Positions 34,160 to 43,153 of a DNA stretch of 64,000 nt are shown here, piece after piece. This DNA comes from Dyadobacter fermentans. Lineage in GTDB: Bacteria; Bacteroidota; Bacteroidia; Cytophagales; Spirosomataceae. The translations under genes were made by a program, and so were the position numbers. The notes beneath the pieces were generated by a model. It was not told where the DNA came from and ran no database searches. It saw only the letters and a list, made by a program, of their open reading frames with translations. The stretch lies in the NCBI RefSeq assembly GCF_019924045.1, contig NZ_JAHXBN010000014.1, positions 124,001 to 188,000 of the forward strand. The letters are read 5' to 3'. Every line of letters begins with the position of its first letter. Position 1 is the first letter of the stretch.

Positions 34160-35809
34160 ATGAAAAATCTGCTCTGCATCGTTTTATTGCTGATCGGGGC
34201 TGTACGAAACGGTTCTGCACAACTCAACCTCGCCATTGAACCGGTCGCCAGCGGTTTCACAAGGCCTGTCAAGGTCGCTCATGCGTCCGACGGCCGTCTT
34301 TTTGTGGCCGAAATAGGCGGAAAGATCAAGATTTTCAAAAACGGGGCTATCCTTTCACAACCATTTCTGGACATTGGTGCGAAAATCAATGATCCCGATT
34401 GGGCAGGGATATTCAGCATTGCCTTCCCGCCCGACTACCAGACTTCCGGCTTTTTTTATGTACTGTATGTGGTAAAGAGCCTGACGGAAGTGCAGGTTTC
34501 GCGGTTCTCCCGGCAGGCGGGTAATGCCGATCTGGCGGATGCCAACTCGGAAGTTAAAATCCTCACGATCCCGTACGGAAACGTCCTGGGGGGCCATAGA
34601 GGCGGCGATATGGCTTTTGGAAAAGACGGCTTTTTGTACATTTCTACGGGCGACAACGGTCCTGGCTCCCGCGGAGTGCCCGGAGACCCGGACAACAATT
34701 CCCAGGACATGGGCAAACTCTTCGGTAAGCTCCTCCGGCTTGATACCAACAGTCCGGTGCCTGATAACCCGCTCGGGAAGATATTTGCGCTTGGCCTCAG
34801 AAATCCCTGGCGATTCGGCTTCGACCGCCAGACAGGCGATCTCTGGATCGGGGATAACGGCCAGGATGGGTGGGAGGAGATCAATTACCTGCCATATCCC
34901 TTCGGCGGGCCGCCCTCGAATTTCGGTTGGAACTGCCTTGAAGGCACGCAGAGCTACAATCCGTCGCATTGTGCGCAGGGAACGACTTACACCGCTCCCA
35001 GGCTCACCTATCCCGGCTACACCAACAATGGCGGCAATGACGCTTCCGTAATGGGCGGATTTGTTTACCGCGGCTCACGCTATCCTTCGATGAAAGGCCA
35101 TTACTTTTTTGGGGATTATTCGAGTGGGAAAATCGGGTACATCGATCCGCTCGGCGTGGCTAAACCTGATGCCGGGCTTATCTACTCGTCACTTATCTCA
35201 TTTGGAGAAGATCAGGCAGGTGAGCTTTATATCCTGTCTTTTTTGAGCGGTACATTATCCAGAATTACCAATCCGGGCGATCCGCTACCCGTCAAACTAC
35301 TTTATTTCAAACTCACCCAAGACGGCGGCGGCTTCCGGCTCGAATGGAGGACGGGGCAGGAAGCCAAATTTTCGCATTTTGATATACAGCGGAGTAGCGA
35401 CGGCCGGATCTTTGAAACACTCGCGACGCTGCCAGGAGAAGGAGCGGGGAGTGCCTATGCTTTTACAGACGGTGAGCCATTGCAGGGTTTAAATTACTAT
35501 CGGCTGAAAATGGTCGACCTCGACGGTACCTTCCAACATAGTTCCCTGTTGACTGGCATGATGGATGCGCGCGGGGAGCCCTTCATTTTTCCCAATCCGG
35601 GAGGTAGCCAGATCACGGTCGGAGGCCTTGCCCAAGGAGATAAAGTCGTTATTTACAATGCATCGGGCCTGCTGGTTGATAGCCATTCCATTACAACCGA
35701 CGGATATTGGAAATTGAATATGGAAGGGAAGCCGAAGGGAGTCTACACCGCCTTTATCGACAATGCAGCCACCGGCTTCTCTCGAAAATTGAAAATAGCC
35801 TATAAGTAA
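34160..35809 (+). CDS. PQQ-dependent sugar dehydrogenase-like protein with T9SS tail
   Basis: The 549-aa protein has a signal peptide and a six-bladed soluble glucose/sorbosone dehydrogenase domain (about 25-370) with GGHRGGDMAFGKDGFLYIS, GLRNPWRFGFDR and IGDNGQDGWEEIN. These include the His and Arg typical of the PQQ site. A short fibronectin/CBM-like beta domain (about 380-465) and a type-A T9SS sorting tail (about 475-549, FIFPNPGG...) follow. It is exported through T9SS to the surface and oxidises sugars there if PQQ is available. A TATATTTA box at 34129-34136 may be its promoter. Confidence 0.85.
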   Translation: MKNLLCIVLLLIGAVRNGSAQLNLAIEPVASGFTRPVKVAHASDGRLFVAEIGGKIKIFKNGAILSQPFLDIGAKINDPDWAGIFSIAFPPDYQTSGFFYVLYVVKSLTEVQVSRFSRQAGNADLADANSEVKILTIPYGNVLGGHRGGDMAFGKDGFLYISTGDNGPGSRGVPGDPDNNSQDMGKLFGKLLRLDTNSPVPDNPLGKIFALGLRNPWRFGFDRQTGDLWIGDNGQDGWEEINYLPYPFGGPPSNFGWNCLEGTQSYNPSHCAQGTTYTAPRLTYPGYTNNGGNDASVMGGFVYRGSRYPSMKGHYFFGDYSSGKIGYIDPLGVAKPDAGLIYSSLISFGEDQAGELYILSFLSGTLSRITNPGDPLPVKLLYFKLTQDGGGFRLEWRTGQEAKFSHFDIQRSSDGRIFETLATLPGEGAGSAYAFTDGEPLQGLNYYRLKMVDLDGTFQHSSLLTGMMDARGEPFIFPNPGGSQITVGGLAQGDKVVIYNASGLLVDSHSITTDGYWKLNMEGKPKGVYTAFIDNAATGFSRKLKIAYK

Positions 35810-35857
35810 GTGCTTTTTCGGCGTCTATTTTTTAATTTACCAAAAACTGAAAACGCC

Positions 35858-36439
35858 ATGAAAAAGAACATTAACACCATTCAAAGCCTGACCTGGCTGC
35901 GTGAAACGCTCTTGTTTTTCCGTAACCATTACCTCATCGTACTTGGTCTCGGTCTCGCCGCGGCCATCGGCCGCATTGTGCAACTCGGTGCTTTCGGACC
36001 GATATCTCCTGGCTTGCACATTGCCATGGAAGTGCTCGTCGAGTGTGCGAGGATCTTACTTTTCGTGTACGCATTAGGGCTGACGCAGCTAAAACGCGGG
36101 TTTTTGCGTTTGAAACGGATGTTCACCAGCGGCAAGGCCTGGACAGAGCACTGGGAAAAGGGTCGCATTCGCCTGAAAACCTATTGGCGGTCATTGCTTG
36201 CAAGCTTTGTGATTTACCTGCTGATCGCCTGGGTAACTAACCTGCTGATCGACTACACAGCTTTCCAGACCTGTCTTTACTACAAACTGAAAGTCAACAA
36301 TATCATCGCGGAAAAGTCTTCTGAATGGGTGATTATATTGTTTTTCAAAAACCTGTCGGTTATTCCCCTTACACTGATTTTCAATGCATTATTTCTGCTT
36401 TGGGTTACCGGTCGTGTTTCCGACCGCGGAAATGCCTGA
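35858..36439 (+). CDS. Inner-membrane protein of unknown function
   Basis: The 193-aa protein has about four hydrophobic helices (near 26-45, 60-85, 115-135, 165-185) and a basic cytoplasmic loop (KRGFLRLKRMFTSGKAWTE). No family motif is recognised. It starts 48 bp after the sugar dehydrogenase gene and is followed 27 bp later by the racemase, so these three may be cotranscribed. Confidence 0.65.
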   Translation: MKKNINTIQSLTWLRETLLFFRNHYLIVLGLGLAAAIGRIVQLGAFGPISPGLHIAMEVLVECARILLFVYALGLTQLKRGFLRLKRMFTSGKAWTEHWEKGRIRLKTYWRSLLASFVIYLLIAWVTNLLIDYTAFQTCLYYKLKVNNIIAEKSSEWVIILFFKNLSVIPLTLIFNALFLLWVTGRVSDRGNA

Positions 36440-36466
36440 GCAATCGTTTATATCTACACCAAGAAA

Positions 36467-37162
36467 ATGAAAAAATTAGGCCTTGTAGGCGGTATGAGCT
36501 GGGTCTCGACCGTCGATTATTACCGCTTTATCAATGAAGGCGTAAATGCCAGGTTGGGAGGGCTTAACTACGCCGAATGCGTTATTTACTCAGTCAATTT
36601 TAGCGCGTTTGTGAGCAATAACACCGCCGGCAAATGGGACGAGACGTTCCGTATTCTGAGGGACGCCTGCCTGAACCTCGAAAAAGCGGGAGCCGAAGCC
36701 ATCGTGCTTTGCGCGAATACCGCCCACGCTGTGGCAGACCGTTTGGAAAAGGAAATCAATCTGCCGATCATCCATATCGTCACCGCGACGGCCGCAGCCA
36801 TCAAGGACGCAGGACTCCGGAAAGTAGGCCTGCTGGGTACGAAGTTTACCATGGAGATGGATTTTTATAAAGATAAACTGGTGAGCCTGGGCATCGAACC
36901 CATTGTGCCGGCGACGCAGGAGAGCCGGGATTTTATTCAGGATACACTGCGTGATGAGTTGGGGAAGGGCATTATTCGGGAAGAAACGAAGCAGCGCTAT
37001 CTTTCGATTATTGATGAACTGATTCGCCAGGGTGCCGAAGGGATTATCCTGGGGTGCACGGAGATTCCGATGATACTTGGTCAGGAAGATGTGCCAGTGC
37101 CGGTTTTCGACACGACCCGCATCCATTCCGATGCCGCTATCGCGTTTGCATTGGCGGACTGA
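36467..37162 (+). CDS. Aspartate/glutamate racemase family protein
   Basis: The 231-aa cytoplasmic enzyme opens KKLGLVGGMSWVSTVDYY. The two catalytic cysteines are C82 (VLCANTAHA) and C197 (LGCTEIP), the pair that moves the alpha proton in PLP-independent racemases such as YgeA. It would supply D-aspartate or D-glutamate, or act on related amino acids. It ends at a bidirectional terminator. Confidence 0.87.
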   Translation: MKKLGLVGGMSWVSTVDYYRFINEGVNARLGGLNYAECVIYSVNFSAFVSNNTAGKWDETFRILRDACLNLEKAGAEAIVLCANTAHAVADRLEKEINLPIIHIVTATAAAIKDAGLRKVGLLGTKFTMEMDFYKDKLVSLGIEPIVPATQESRDFIQDTLRDELGKGIIREETKQRYLSIIDELIRQGAEGIILGCTEIPMILGQEDVPVPVFDTTRIHSDAAIAFALAD

Positions 37163-37210
37163 ATCAGCAGGCCCGGCAGCGGGGAAACCTGGCCGTGATA
37201 AAAAAATCAA

Positions 37211-37245
37211 AGCGGGCTATCCATTTTCAGGATAGCCCGCTTTTA
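37211..37245. terminator. Bidirectional rho-independent terminator
   Basis: A perfect 12-bp stem (37211-37222 with 37230-37241) with a 7-nt loop is flanked by A-rich sequence on the left and TTTT on the right. It serves the racemase gene from the left and the M81 gene from the right. Confidence 0.8.
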
Positions 37246-37259
37246 CATGCATGGCATTA

Positions 37260-38828
37260 TTATTTGTCCGACAATGGCACCAGTTTTGCCTTCAAATCGG
37301 GATCCTTCATATCCTTATCCAGCGGGAACATTGGACGCTTGATGCGTTTGTAAGGCAACCGCTCCAGGTCCTGGTCAACGCCGCCGGGAGTAAGCGACAA
37401 AATCCAGTCGGCGCGCATGTTGTACAGCTCCGGTTCGAGATAGCCTATTTTTACGACCACGATGTCCGATTTGCGCGGATTCAGGCCAAGGCGGGTAAAA
37501 TCAGCTTCTTTGTGATAAGGCTTGCGTTTTTTGGTTACGATCACCCGCACGCTGCCCACCTTCACGACCACCTCGGTTTCGGCATTGACGTCTCCGTGAT
37601 GGATCGCCTCCACCGTACCTACCAGATGTATCGGAGGCGCGAAACGCGCATCCACTTTCGCACCGGCATATGCGTCGATTTTTCCTCCTACACCGGCTTT
37701 TACTGCCGCTTCAACCAGTTCAGGGCCTGGAATAGAGGCGTAAATTAGGGATGGACCGTTTTCGTTCCTGAATTCAGGACGTTTGAGGATTTCCGTGATC
37801 GTCCACGTAACGTCGCCTGCACCGCCGGCGGTGGGGTTATCCCCCGAATCGCTGATGAAGAACGGATGTTTATCACTGGCCAAAGCCTTGTTCAATGCAC
37901 CTTTCAGGTCGTCGGTAGGCGCTACGAATGCAAATTCTTTACGTACCTCCCAGAAACTCTTGGCCAGCGTTTCGGCACTTTCGGTCACTTTGGCTTTATC
38001 GTCGCCGGTAACCATCACCACGGCGTGGTTCCGTGGTTCGTCGGCCCAGGCGTAGCCCACCCACATGGCGGCGTCGACAATACCCGGCTGCACCGACGCA
38101 GGCGCTACTTTGGCGTAAAGCGATTTCCCTGGTTCAATGCGGGTACTCGTTTTTTCGCCGGGAAGCAGGATCGGCACCGGGATCCAGGCCTTGTATGCCG
38201 GCTTGCCTTTGCCGCTTTCGAGGCGCGAAAGCAAGTTTGCTACGGCCCGCCTTTTGGATTCCATAGCATCCTCGTGGGGAGCCATCCGATAGCAGGTAAT
38301 GAGGTCGGTATGCTGCGCGAGGCGCCACGATACGTTGCCGTGCAAGTCCATACAGGTCGAAACAAGTACCTTCTTGCCGATCACCTCGCGGATGCGCGTG
38401 ATGAGGTCGCCTTCGGGGTCATCCAACCCTTCAACGCTCATGGCACCGTGGATATCGAAATATAGTCCGTCGTACGGGCCGTTTTTCTTCAAAAGTTCGA
38501 GTGTCTGCTTCACCAGCGACTCATAGGCCGCCCTCGTCACCATACCACCCGGCAACGACTTTCCTACCAATGCCGGGAGCCATTCGGCACGTTTGCGTAA
38601 GCTGGAATCCGGCGCCATAAAAGGGTAAGAGGTAAAAATCTGTTCGCCGTATTTGGCTTTGAATGCAGGTTCTTCGGTACGCGCCGGCGAGAACGTGCTC
38701 GACTCGATACCCAGCCCCGCAATGGCAATCCGGGGCAATGCTTTGGATTTTTTTTCTCCGTCTGCAAAGCACAAGACCTGTGCTCCCGCCAGGAAGAAAG
38801 AAAAGATCAGGGAAAATGTAATTTTCAT
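37260..38828 (-). CDS. Secreted M81-family (MlrC-like) metallo-protein
   Basis: The 522-aa protein is read from 38828, where a signal peptide (MKITFSLIFSFFLAGAQ) starts; the frame reaches 39020 but the extra part is not signal-like. The DUF1485/MlrC N-domain contains GIESSTFSP, YDGLYFDIHGAM and STCMDLHGNVS with likely metal ligands D/H/H. The MlrC C-terminal domain follows (about 320-510). MlrC of Sphingomonas opens linearised microcystin. In Bacteroidota secreted relatives are of unknown substrate. It is the last gene of the SusCD operon. Confidence 0.85.
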   Translation of the reverse strand: MKITFSLIFSFFLAGAQVLCFADGEKKSKALPRIAIAGLGIESSTFSPARTEEPAFKAKYGEQIFTSYPFMAPDSSLRKRAEWLPALVGKSLPGGMVTRAAYESLVKQTLELLKKNGPYDGLYFDIHGAMSVEGLDDPEGDLITRIREVIGKKVLVSTCMDLHGNVSWRLAQHTDLITCYRMAPHEDAMESKRRAVANLLSRLESGKGKPAYKAWIPVPILLPGEKTSTRIEPGKSLYAKVAPASVQPGIVDAAMWVGYAWADEPRNHAVVMVTGDDKAKVTESAETLAKSFWEVRKEFAFVAPTDDLKGALNKALASDKHPFFISDSGDNPTAGGAGDVTWTITEILKRPEFRNENGPSLIYASIPGPELVEAAVKAGVGGKIDAYAGAKVDARFAPPIHLVGTVEAIHHGDVNAETEVVVKVGSVRVIVTKKRKPYHKEADFTRLGLNPRKSDIVVVKIGYLEPELYNMRADWILSLTPGGVDQDLERLPYKRIKRPMFPLDKDMKDPDLKAKLVPLSDK

Positions 38829-38944
38829 ATATTTTGTTTTAACAAACGGGCTCAGGGCCTCTATTTTGTTTAAACATAATGAAAATTGGCGAAATGAAAT
38901 GAAGAGGAGTAATTTGTGCAAGAAACCCTTGCACAAATTGATAA

Positions 38945-40252
38945 TCACTTGCGGGCCGGTTTCACATTTCCATACCCGCTCGCTCCGTGAAACCAATTGG
39001 CCCCCTGGCCTACGAGCCACAGATAATAGTCGGAAGGAAGATCGGGCTCGATTCCCACGAATTTTCCATCCGCATTCAACGGCGTATCGCCTTCTTTCCG
39101 GGTTTTAAAAATGGCGGTGCCTTCGTCTACTTCGTCGAACATGGCTACGTAGAGCGCCTCTGCGCCGGACATTTTTGCGCCGGCGATTTGTTGCCAGAGG
39201 AACTCGCCCTTGTTGCGGGGAATCTGGTTGTAGAGTGATTTATCGTTTTTGAGGTTACCCCAGCTGAACCCCGGGAATACCAGCGGCGCGTAATCGATCT
39301 TATTCGTTTTGCACCAGGTAATGTCTGCGGGCAGGTTCGGGCCGGCCACACTCAGGTAGGTGGACGCATTGTAGCGTCCTACGGCCCAGGGCATGATGAT
39401 ATCGGCTTGCCTGATAACCGTGTGCAGCAGTGGCGAGTTCTCGGTGTCGCGCCCGAGCTCGCGCCAGTAATACGGTACGCCAAGGAGTATCGAGGCCTTT
39501 TTGGTTGGACCTTTCACCTTGTCCATCAGCTTCTGAATGTCGGCAATGGTGTATTTGCGGCCGTCGTTGAAACCAACGCCCCAGATGGCGAGCAGCGGGC
39601 GGCCGTTGTGGCGCAGGTAGGTAGGGTTTTCCTGCCCGTCGAACAGTTTGAAAAGCTGTTGCAGCTCTTCCCAGTCTTTTGCGATGAAATCCATATCCGC
39701 GGACGTCGAACCGCTGAGATCGTACATAATGCTGATCGCCCGGCCATATTTTTTGGAGGCTTTCAATGCATTGGCCAACACTTTGTTGAAGTGGCGTTTG
39801 CCGCTTTCGCCCTTCACTTCGGAAACGAACCTTTGCATATATACGCCGTCGATCCCATGCTCTTTCATCCATTTGAAATGCAGGTCCACGCTTTCTTCGT
39901 CGTAGGGGCTGTATACCTTAGCCGTTTCGCCGTTGGCATATTTAAATGCGGTGTTATAGGTTTTGGAATACTCCGTTACATCTGGCCAGAAATCAATCGA
40001 AGCGAAGCCCGGCTCGAACTTTCCGGCCTTCTGATAATGATGCCAGCCGCGGCCGGCCCCATCGCCTTCGGCCGTGAACCAGCCCTGGTAACCCGCCATG
40101 ACCAGCCCTTTGTAGCTTTTGAACAACGAATACGACTCATCGTATTTAACCTCTTCGACGGGTTTAGGGTCTTCGGTTTTAGGATTCTCATCGCTGCCCT
40201 TGCAGCTTAGCGAGATGATGGAAAGGAAGAGTAGGAGTTTGAATAAATTCAT
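38945..40252 (-). CDS. GH71/99-like glycoside hydrolase lipoprotein
   Basis: The 435-aa protein has a lipoprotein signal (FLSIISLSC with Cys at 17). The body resembles glycoside hydrolase family 71/99-like enzymes: GLVMAGYQGWF, WPDVTEYSK, GIDGVYMQRF and VAMFDEVDEGTAIFK, the last being a typical acid-rich active-site segment. It is surface or periplasmic and located in the SusCD operon, so it likely cuts the glycan bound by that pair. The substrate is not deducible. It contains no CBM. Confidence 0.8.
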   Translation of the reverse strand: MNLFKLLLFLSIISLSCKGSDENPKTEDPKPVEEVKYDESYSLFKSYKGLVMAGYQGWFTAEGDGAGRGWHHYQKAGKFEPGFASIDFWPDVTEYSKTYNTAFKYANGETAKVYSPYDEESVDLHFKWMKEHGIDGVYMQRFVSEVKGESGKRHFNKVLANALKASKKYGRAISIMYDLSGSTSADMDFIAKDWEELQQLFKLFDGQENPTYLRHNGRPLLAIWGVGFNDGRKYTIADIQKLMDKVKGPTKKASILLGVPYYWRELGRDTENSPLLHTVIRQADIIMPWAVGRYNASTYLSVAGPNLPADITWCKTNKIDYAPLVFPGFSWGNLKNDKSLYNQIPRNKGEFLWQQIAGAKMSGAEALYVAMFDEVDEGTAIFKTRKEGDTPLNADGKFVGIEPDLPSDYYLWLVGQGANWFHGASGYGNVKPARK

Positions 40253-40260
40253 AAGAAGGC

Positions 40261-40450
40261 TATATGCTATATGCTTTAAGCTCTAAGCTAATTGCTGTTT
40301 TTTAATATTTATGGCCGTAGGCGTACAGCTTATCGCTTAAAGCCTAGGGCTGTATGCTTTAAGCGATAAGCTGTATGCTTTTCATGTTGTTTAAAATATT
40401 GCTGCCGTAGGTTATGAGCCTATTGCTTAAAGCTTATAGCCTACGGCCTT
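40261..40450. repeat. Intergenic word-repeat patch (AGCTTTAAGC type)
   Basis: The spacer is filled with short related words (TATGCTTTAAGC, CTTATCGCTTAAAGC, GCTTATAGCCTACGGCC, GGCCGTAGGCGTAC) and their complements. They give several overlapping degenerate hairpins, including a GGCCGTAGGC/GCCTACGGCC pair at its two ends. No gene lies here. Confidence 0.65.
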
Positions 40451-40455
40451 TTTAC

Positions 40456-41145
40456 TCACAATGCAACCCTCACCGCTTTCGCATAGTTAAACTTCGACTC
40501 CGGCGCATCGATAATGCCGCCTGCGCGGAAGAAGTACTGGTTGCCGGTTTTCAATACGTTGCTGTTCGAGGGCAGGTCGATTTCGAGCTGATAAACCTTG
40601 TTAGGGTCAATCGCGCCGTTGATTTCCTGCTCGGCCAGCGCCACGCGCATGGGCTCGCCCACGGACGGTTCCGGGTGCGCATACAAGCCGATTTTCCTCA
40701 CATTGTTCATCACAGTTTGCTGCAATTTGAACTTGGCGACAATCTTTGTGCCCACTTTCTCAATGCTGGCTTCTTTGACACGAATATAAGGCTGCACCTT
40801 GAAATCCAGCTTCGTTTCGCCTTTGACGGTAACCTCCTGCGCCGCCATAGGTACGAAATTCCCGCGTACGGGGGTGATCGTGTACGTGTTCGCGAAGATC
40901 AGGTTGTTGCGGTAACTGCCGTCGTTTTTGATGATCATGGTCTGCTTGGTATTCGACGAATAACCGTGCTCGATGTACTCGATGGTGCTGCCGCGGATAA
41001 TGTCCTGTTCCACAGGCTCATTGGTTTCGGCATCCAGAAAGGTACCATACAGTTGCGAATCAGGAGCAGGGTAGTTGTCGACGCTGCATGCCGCTGTGCC
41101 GAAAAGCAGCATCAGGGCGGGGATGTAGGGGAGTATTTGTTTCAT
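40456..41145 (-). CDS. DUF3823 lipoprotein of a Sus-type operon
   Basis: The 229-aa protein has a lipobox (LLFGTAAC) and the DUF3823 pattern of two beta domains (GTFLDAETNEPVEQ; VQPYIRVKEASIEKVG). It is found specifically downstream of SusD genes and is presumed to be a surface glycan-binding accessory (SusE/F-like role), without a shown ligand. Its spacer to SusD carries word repeats. Confidence 0.85.
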   Translation of the reverse strand: MKQILPYIPALMLLFGTAACSVDNYPAPDSQLYGTFLDAETNEPVEQDIIRGSTIEYIEHGYSSNTKQTMIIKNDGSYRNNLIFANTYTITPVRGNFVPMAAQEVTVKGETKLDFKVQPYIRVKEASIEKVGTKIVAKFKLQQTVMNNVRKIGLYAHPEPSVGEPMRVALAEQEINGAIDPNKVYQLEIDLPSNSNVLKTGNQYFFRAGGIIDAPESKFNYAKAVRVAL

Positions 41146-41157
41146 TGTTAAATGGTT

Positions 41158-41243
41158 TTGCTTTAAGCTGTATGCTGTAAGCTTTAAGCTTTTTTGAAGC
41201 TCAGAAAATGAGCATATAGCCTATGGCTTACAGCTTATAGCCC
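41158..41243. repeat. Intergenic word-repeat patch (GCTGTAAGCTTTAAGC type)
   Basis: Words GCTTTAAGCTGTATGCTG and TAAGCTTTAAGC are followed by GCATATAGCCTATGGCTTAC and ACAGCTTATAGCC, which are near-complementary halves. The patch ends against the susD stop. The words are close to those of the patch at 40261. Confidence 0.6.
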
Positions 41244-41245
41244 TC

Positions 41246-43141
41246 TTAATACTGCGGATTCTGAACCAGACCATTCGCGCCGATGCCGGGAATCGCGCGG
41301 TAATACTGGCGGTAATCGAATGTGGACGGGTTGCTGCGGGGCACATTCACACGCACGAAAATGTATTTCGCAGGCGTCACGCGCAAGTCGAGGATCGGCA
41401 GCAATGCGTGGCGCATGGTATTGTTGAACGCTGTGTGGTATTCGCGGCGACGGATCAGGTCCCAGAAACGCTTGTGCTCAAATGCGAGTTCAACCCTTCT
41501 TTCGCGGATCACGTTGTTGATCGTCAGCGGAATTTCGACTTTATGTCCGGCCCTGCGGCGGACGTCGTTCAATGCTTTAGCACCTTTTGTTTTGTCGCCC
41601 GTACCGCTTTCGGCAATTGCTTCGGCGTAGTTCAGCAGGATCTCGGCGTAGCGGAAATCGGCGAAGTCGGTCACGCATTGGTTCCAGCCCGGCGCGATAT
41701 TCAGTCCTTCATTCAGAAACTTCTTGAAACTCACGCCCGTGCGGGTATTATTGCCACCCCAGGTATCGAAACCGGAGTATTTCGTACGGTCGGAGGCGCC
41801 ATAAGTGTAGTAAGTCGTGCCGCCGTGGGTGAACGGATCGCCGCCCATGATCTGCGCCGAACCGTCGGGTTTGATGAAACCGGCCTGGATCACGATCTTC
41901 TGGCCTTTCCAACTGGTACCGGGCAGGATCATAGTCGCCCACATACGCGCGTCCTTTCCTTTGAAGATATCGTTCTCGCTATCAAACCTTTTGTATTGTT
42001 TGGTTGCATTGAAACCGGTGTAATCGGTCAGGTCGTTGGCGGCAGCGGAAGTTGCAAGCGGTGCGCTTTCACCGGGCTTGTCGTAGCTTTCGTAAACGTC
42101 CATCAGTTCCAGGGTCGGGTTCATGCGGCCCGGGTGCGGCCAGCCGTTGGCGGTTTGGTTGGGTTGGTACCAGATGCCGTAATTGTGGCCGGTGCCGGAG
42201 CCAGGTCTCGCGTAACCTTTGATGAAAATCACCTCTTCCGGGGCATTGTTGGGGTCTTCAAAAAGCAACCGGTAGTTGTTGGCGGCTTCTTCCGGCGTTG
42301 CAGGTGAGGGTTTGTACAAATTGAATTTGCCCGAACTGATAATCGCCTCCGACGCATCGATGGCCGCTTTGTAGAACTCCGCTGCGGCAGCTTTATCCAA
42401 TCCGACCAGTTTTTGATCCACGGCTGTTCCCGAGATCGGGGCGCGGTCGGCGTATTTGGCCAATGAGGCTGCGTGCAATGCAGCGCGAGATTTCAGGGCA
42501 TAGGCTACCCATTTGGTGGCGCGTCTTTCACCGCCGGGCCACGAGTCACCCAGGTTGCCCACGGCTGTATCGCATTCTTTCAGTACAAAATCCCAGGTTT
42601 CCTTCTCGGTGCTGCGGGGCACTTTCAGCGCCTCTACGTCACCTTCATACTTCTGTACGGAGGTGATCAGCGGCACGCCGCCGTAGCGCTTAGCCAATGC
42701 GAAATAGGCATATGCGCGGATGAACGCACTTTCGCCGACCAGCGCCTTCCGTTCGTCTTCGGTGATGTCGAGGGTAGGGATGATGTCGATCAGGATGTTC
42801 ACATCGCGGATCAGTTTGTAGCCCTGATCCCACCACTGGAAATCGTCGTTCCCGATAAAATCACCGAATTCGGTATGCACGGCCTCGTCCGTCGACATAG
42901 CCGGGGCGAAACCGCCGTTGTTCGGGTCGCCGGTGTTCCAGTTGAACCCCTGGCGGAAGAAGGTGAAATCCTCGATTGGCAGTTGATAATACAGGTTTGC
43001 CATGTACAATTTTACGCCTTCCGGGTTAGAGAACAGGTTCTCGCCCTGCAACTTATCGAGCGGCTGCTTGTCGAGCACATCACCGCAGCTCATTGCCACG
43101 AGCACCAACAACAGCGTTAGGGTCTTTTTTAAATAGCTCAT
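41246..43141 (-). CDS. SusD/RagB-family glycan-binding lipoprotein
   Basis: The 631-aa protein has a lipobox (LVAMSC) and typical SusD N-terminus (KQPLDKLQGENLFSNPEGVK). Helical TPR-like scaffold and late conserved segments (DFRYAEILLNYAEA, RRAGHK, RERRVELAFEHKRFWDLIRRR) mark the RagB/SusD family. It caps the SusC channel on the cell surface and binds the glycan. The ATG at 43141 is used; a TTG six bases upstream is less likely. It is 12 bp from the SusC stop. Confidence 0.95.
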   Translation of the reverse strand: MSYLKKTLTLLLVLVAMSCGDVLDKQPLDKLQGENLFSNPEGVKLYMANLYYQLPIEDFTFFRQGFNWNTGDPNNGGFAPAMSTDEAVHTEFGDFIGNDDFQWWDQGYKLIRDVNILIDIIPTLDITEDERKALVGESAFIRAYAYFALAKRYGGVPLITSVQKYEGDVEALKVPRSTEKETWDFVLKECDTAVGNLGDSWPGGERRATKWVAYALKSRAALHAASLAKYADRAPISGTAVDQKLVGLDKAAAAEFYKAAIDASEAIISSGKFNLYKPSPATPEEAANNYRLLFEDPNNAPEEVIFIKGYARPGSGTGHNYGIWYQPNQTANGWPHPGRMNPTLELMDVYESYDKPGESAPLATSAAANDLTDYTGFNATKQYKRFDSENDIFKGKDARMWATMILPGTSWKGQKIVIQAGFIKPDGSAQIMGGDPFTHGGTTYYTYGASDRTKYSGFDTWGGNNTRTGVSFKKFLNEGLNIAPGWNQCVTDFADFRYAEILLNYAEAIAESGTGDKTKGAKALNDVRRRAGHKVEIPLTINNVIRERRVELAFEHKRFWDLIRRREYHTAFNNTMRHALLPILDLRVTPAKYIFVRVNVPRSNPSTFDYRQYYRAIPGIGANGLVQNPQY

Positions 43142-43153
43142 TATCAATTAATA

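Noticed and set aside
40261..41243. CRISPR array
   Set aside because: Repeats are short, variable and overlapping, without constant repeat length or unique spacers, and no cas genes are present.
41408..42307. 299-codon frame on the plus strand opposite susD
   Set aside because: SusD signatures are unambiguous on the minus strand.
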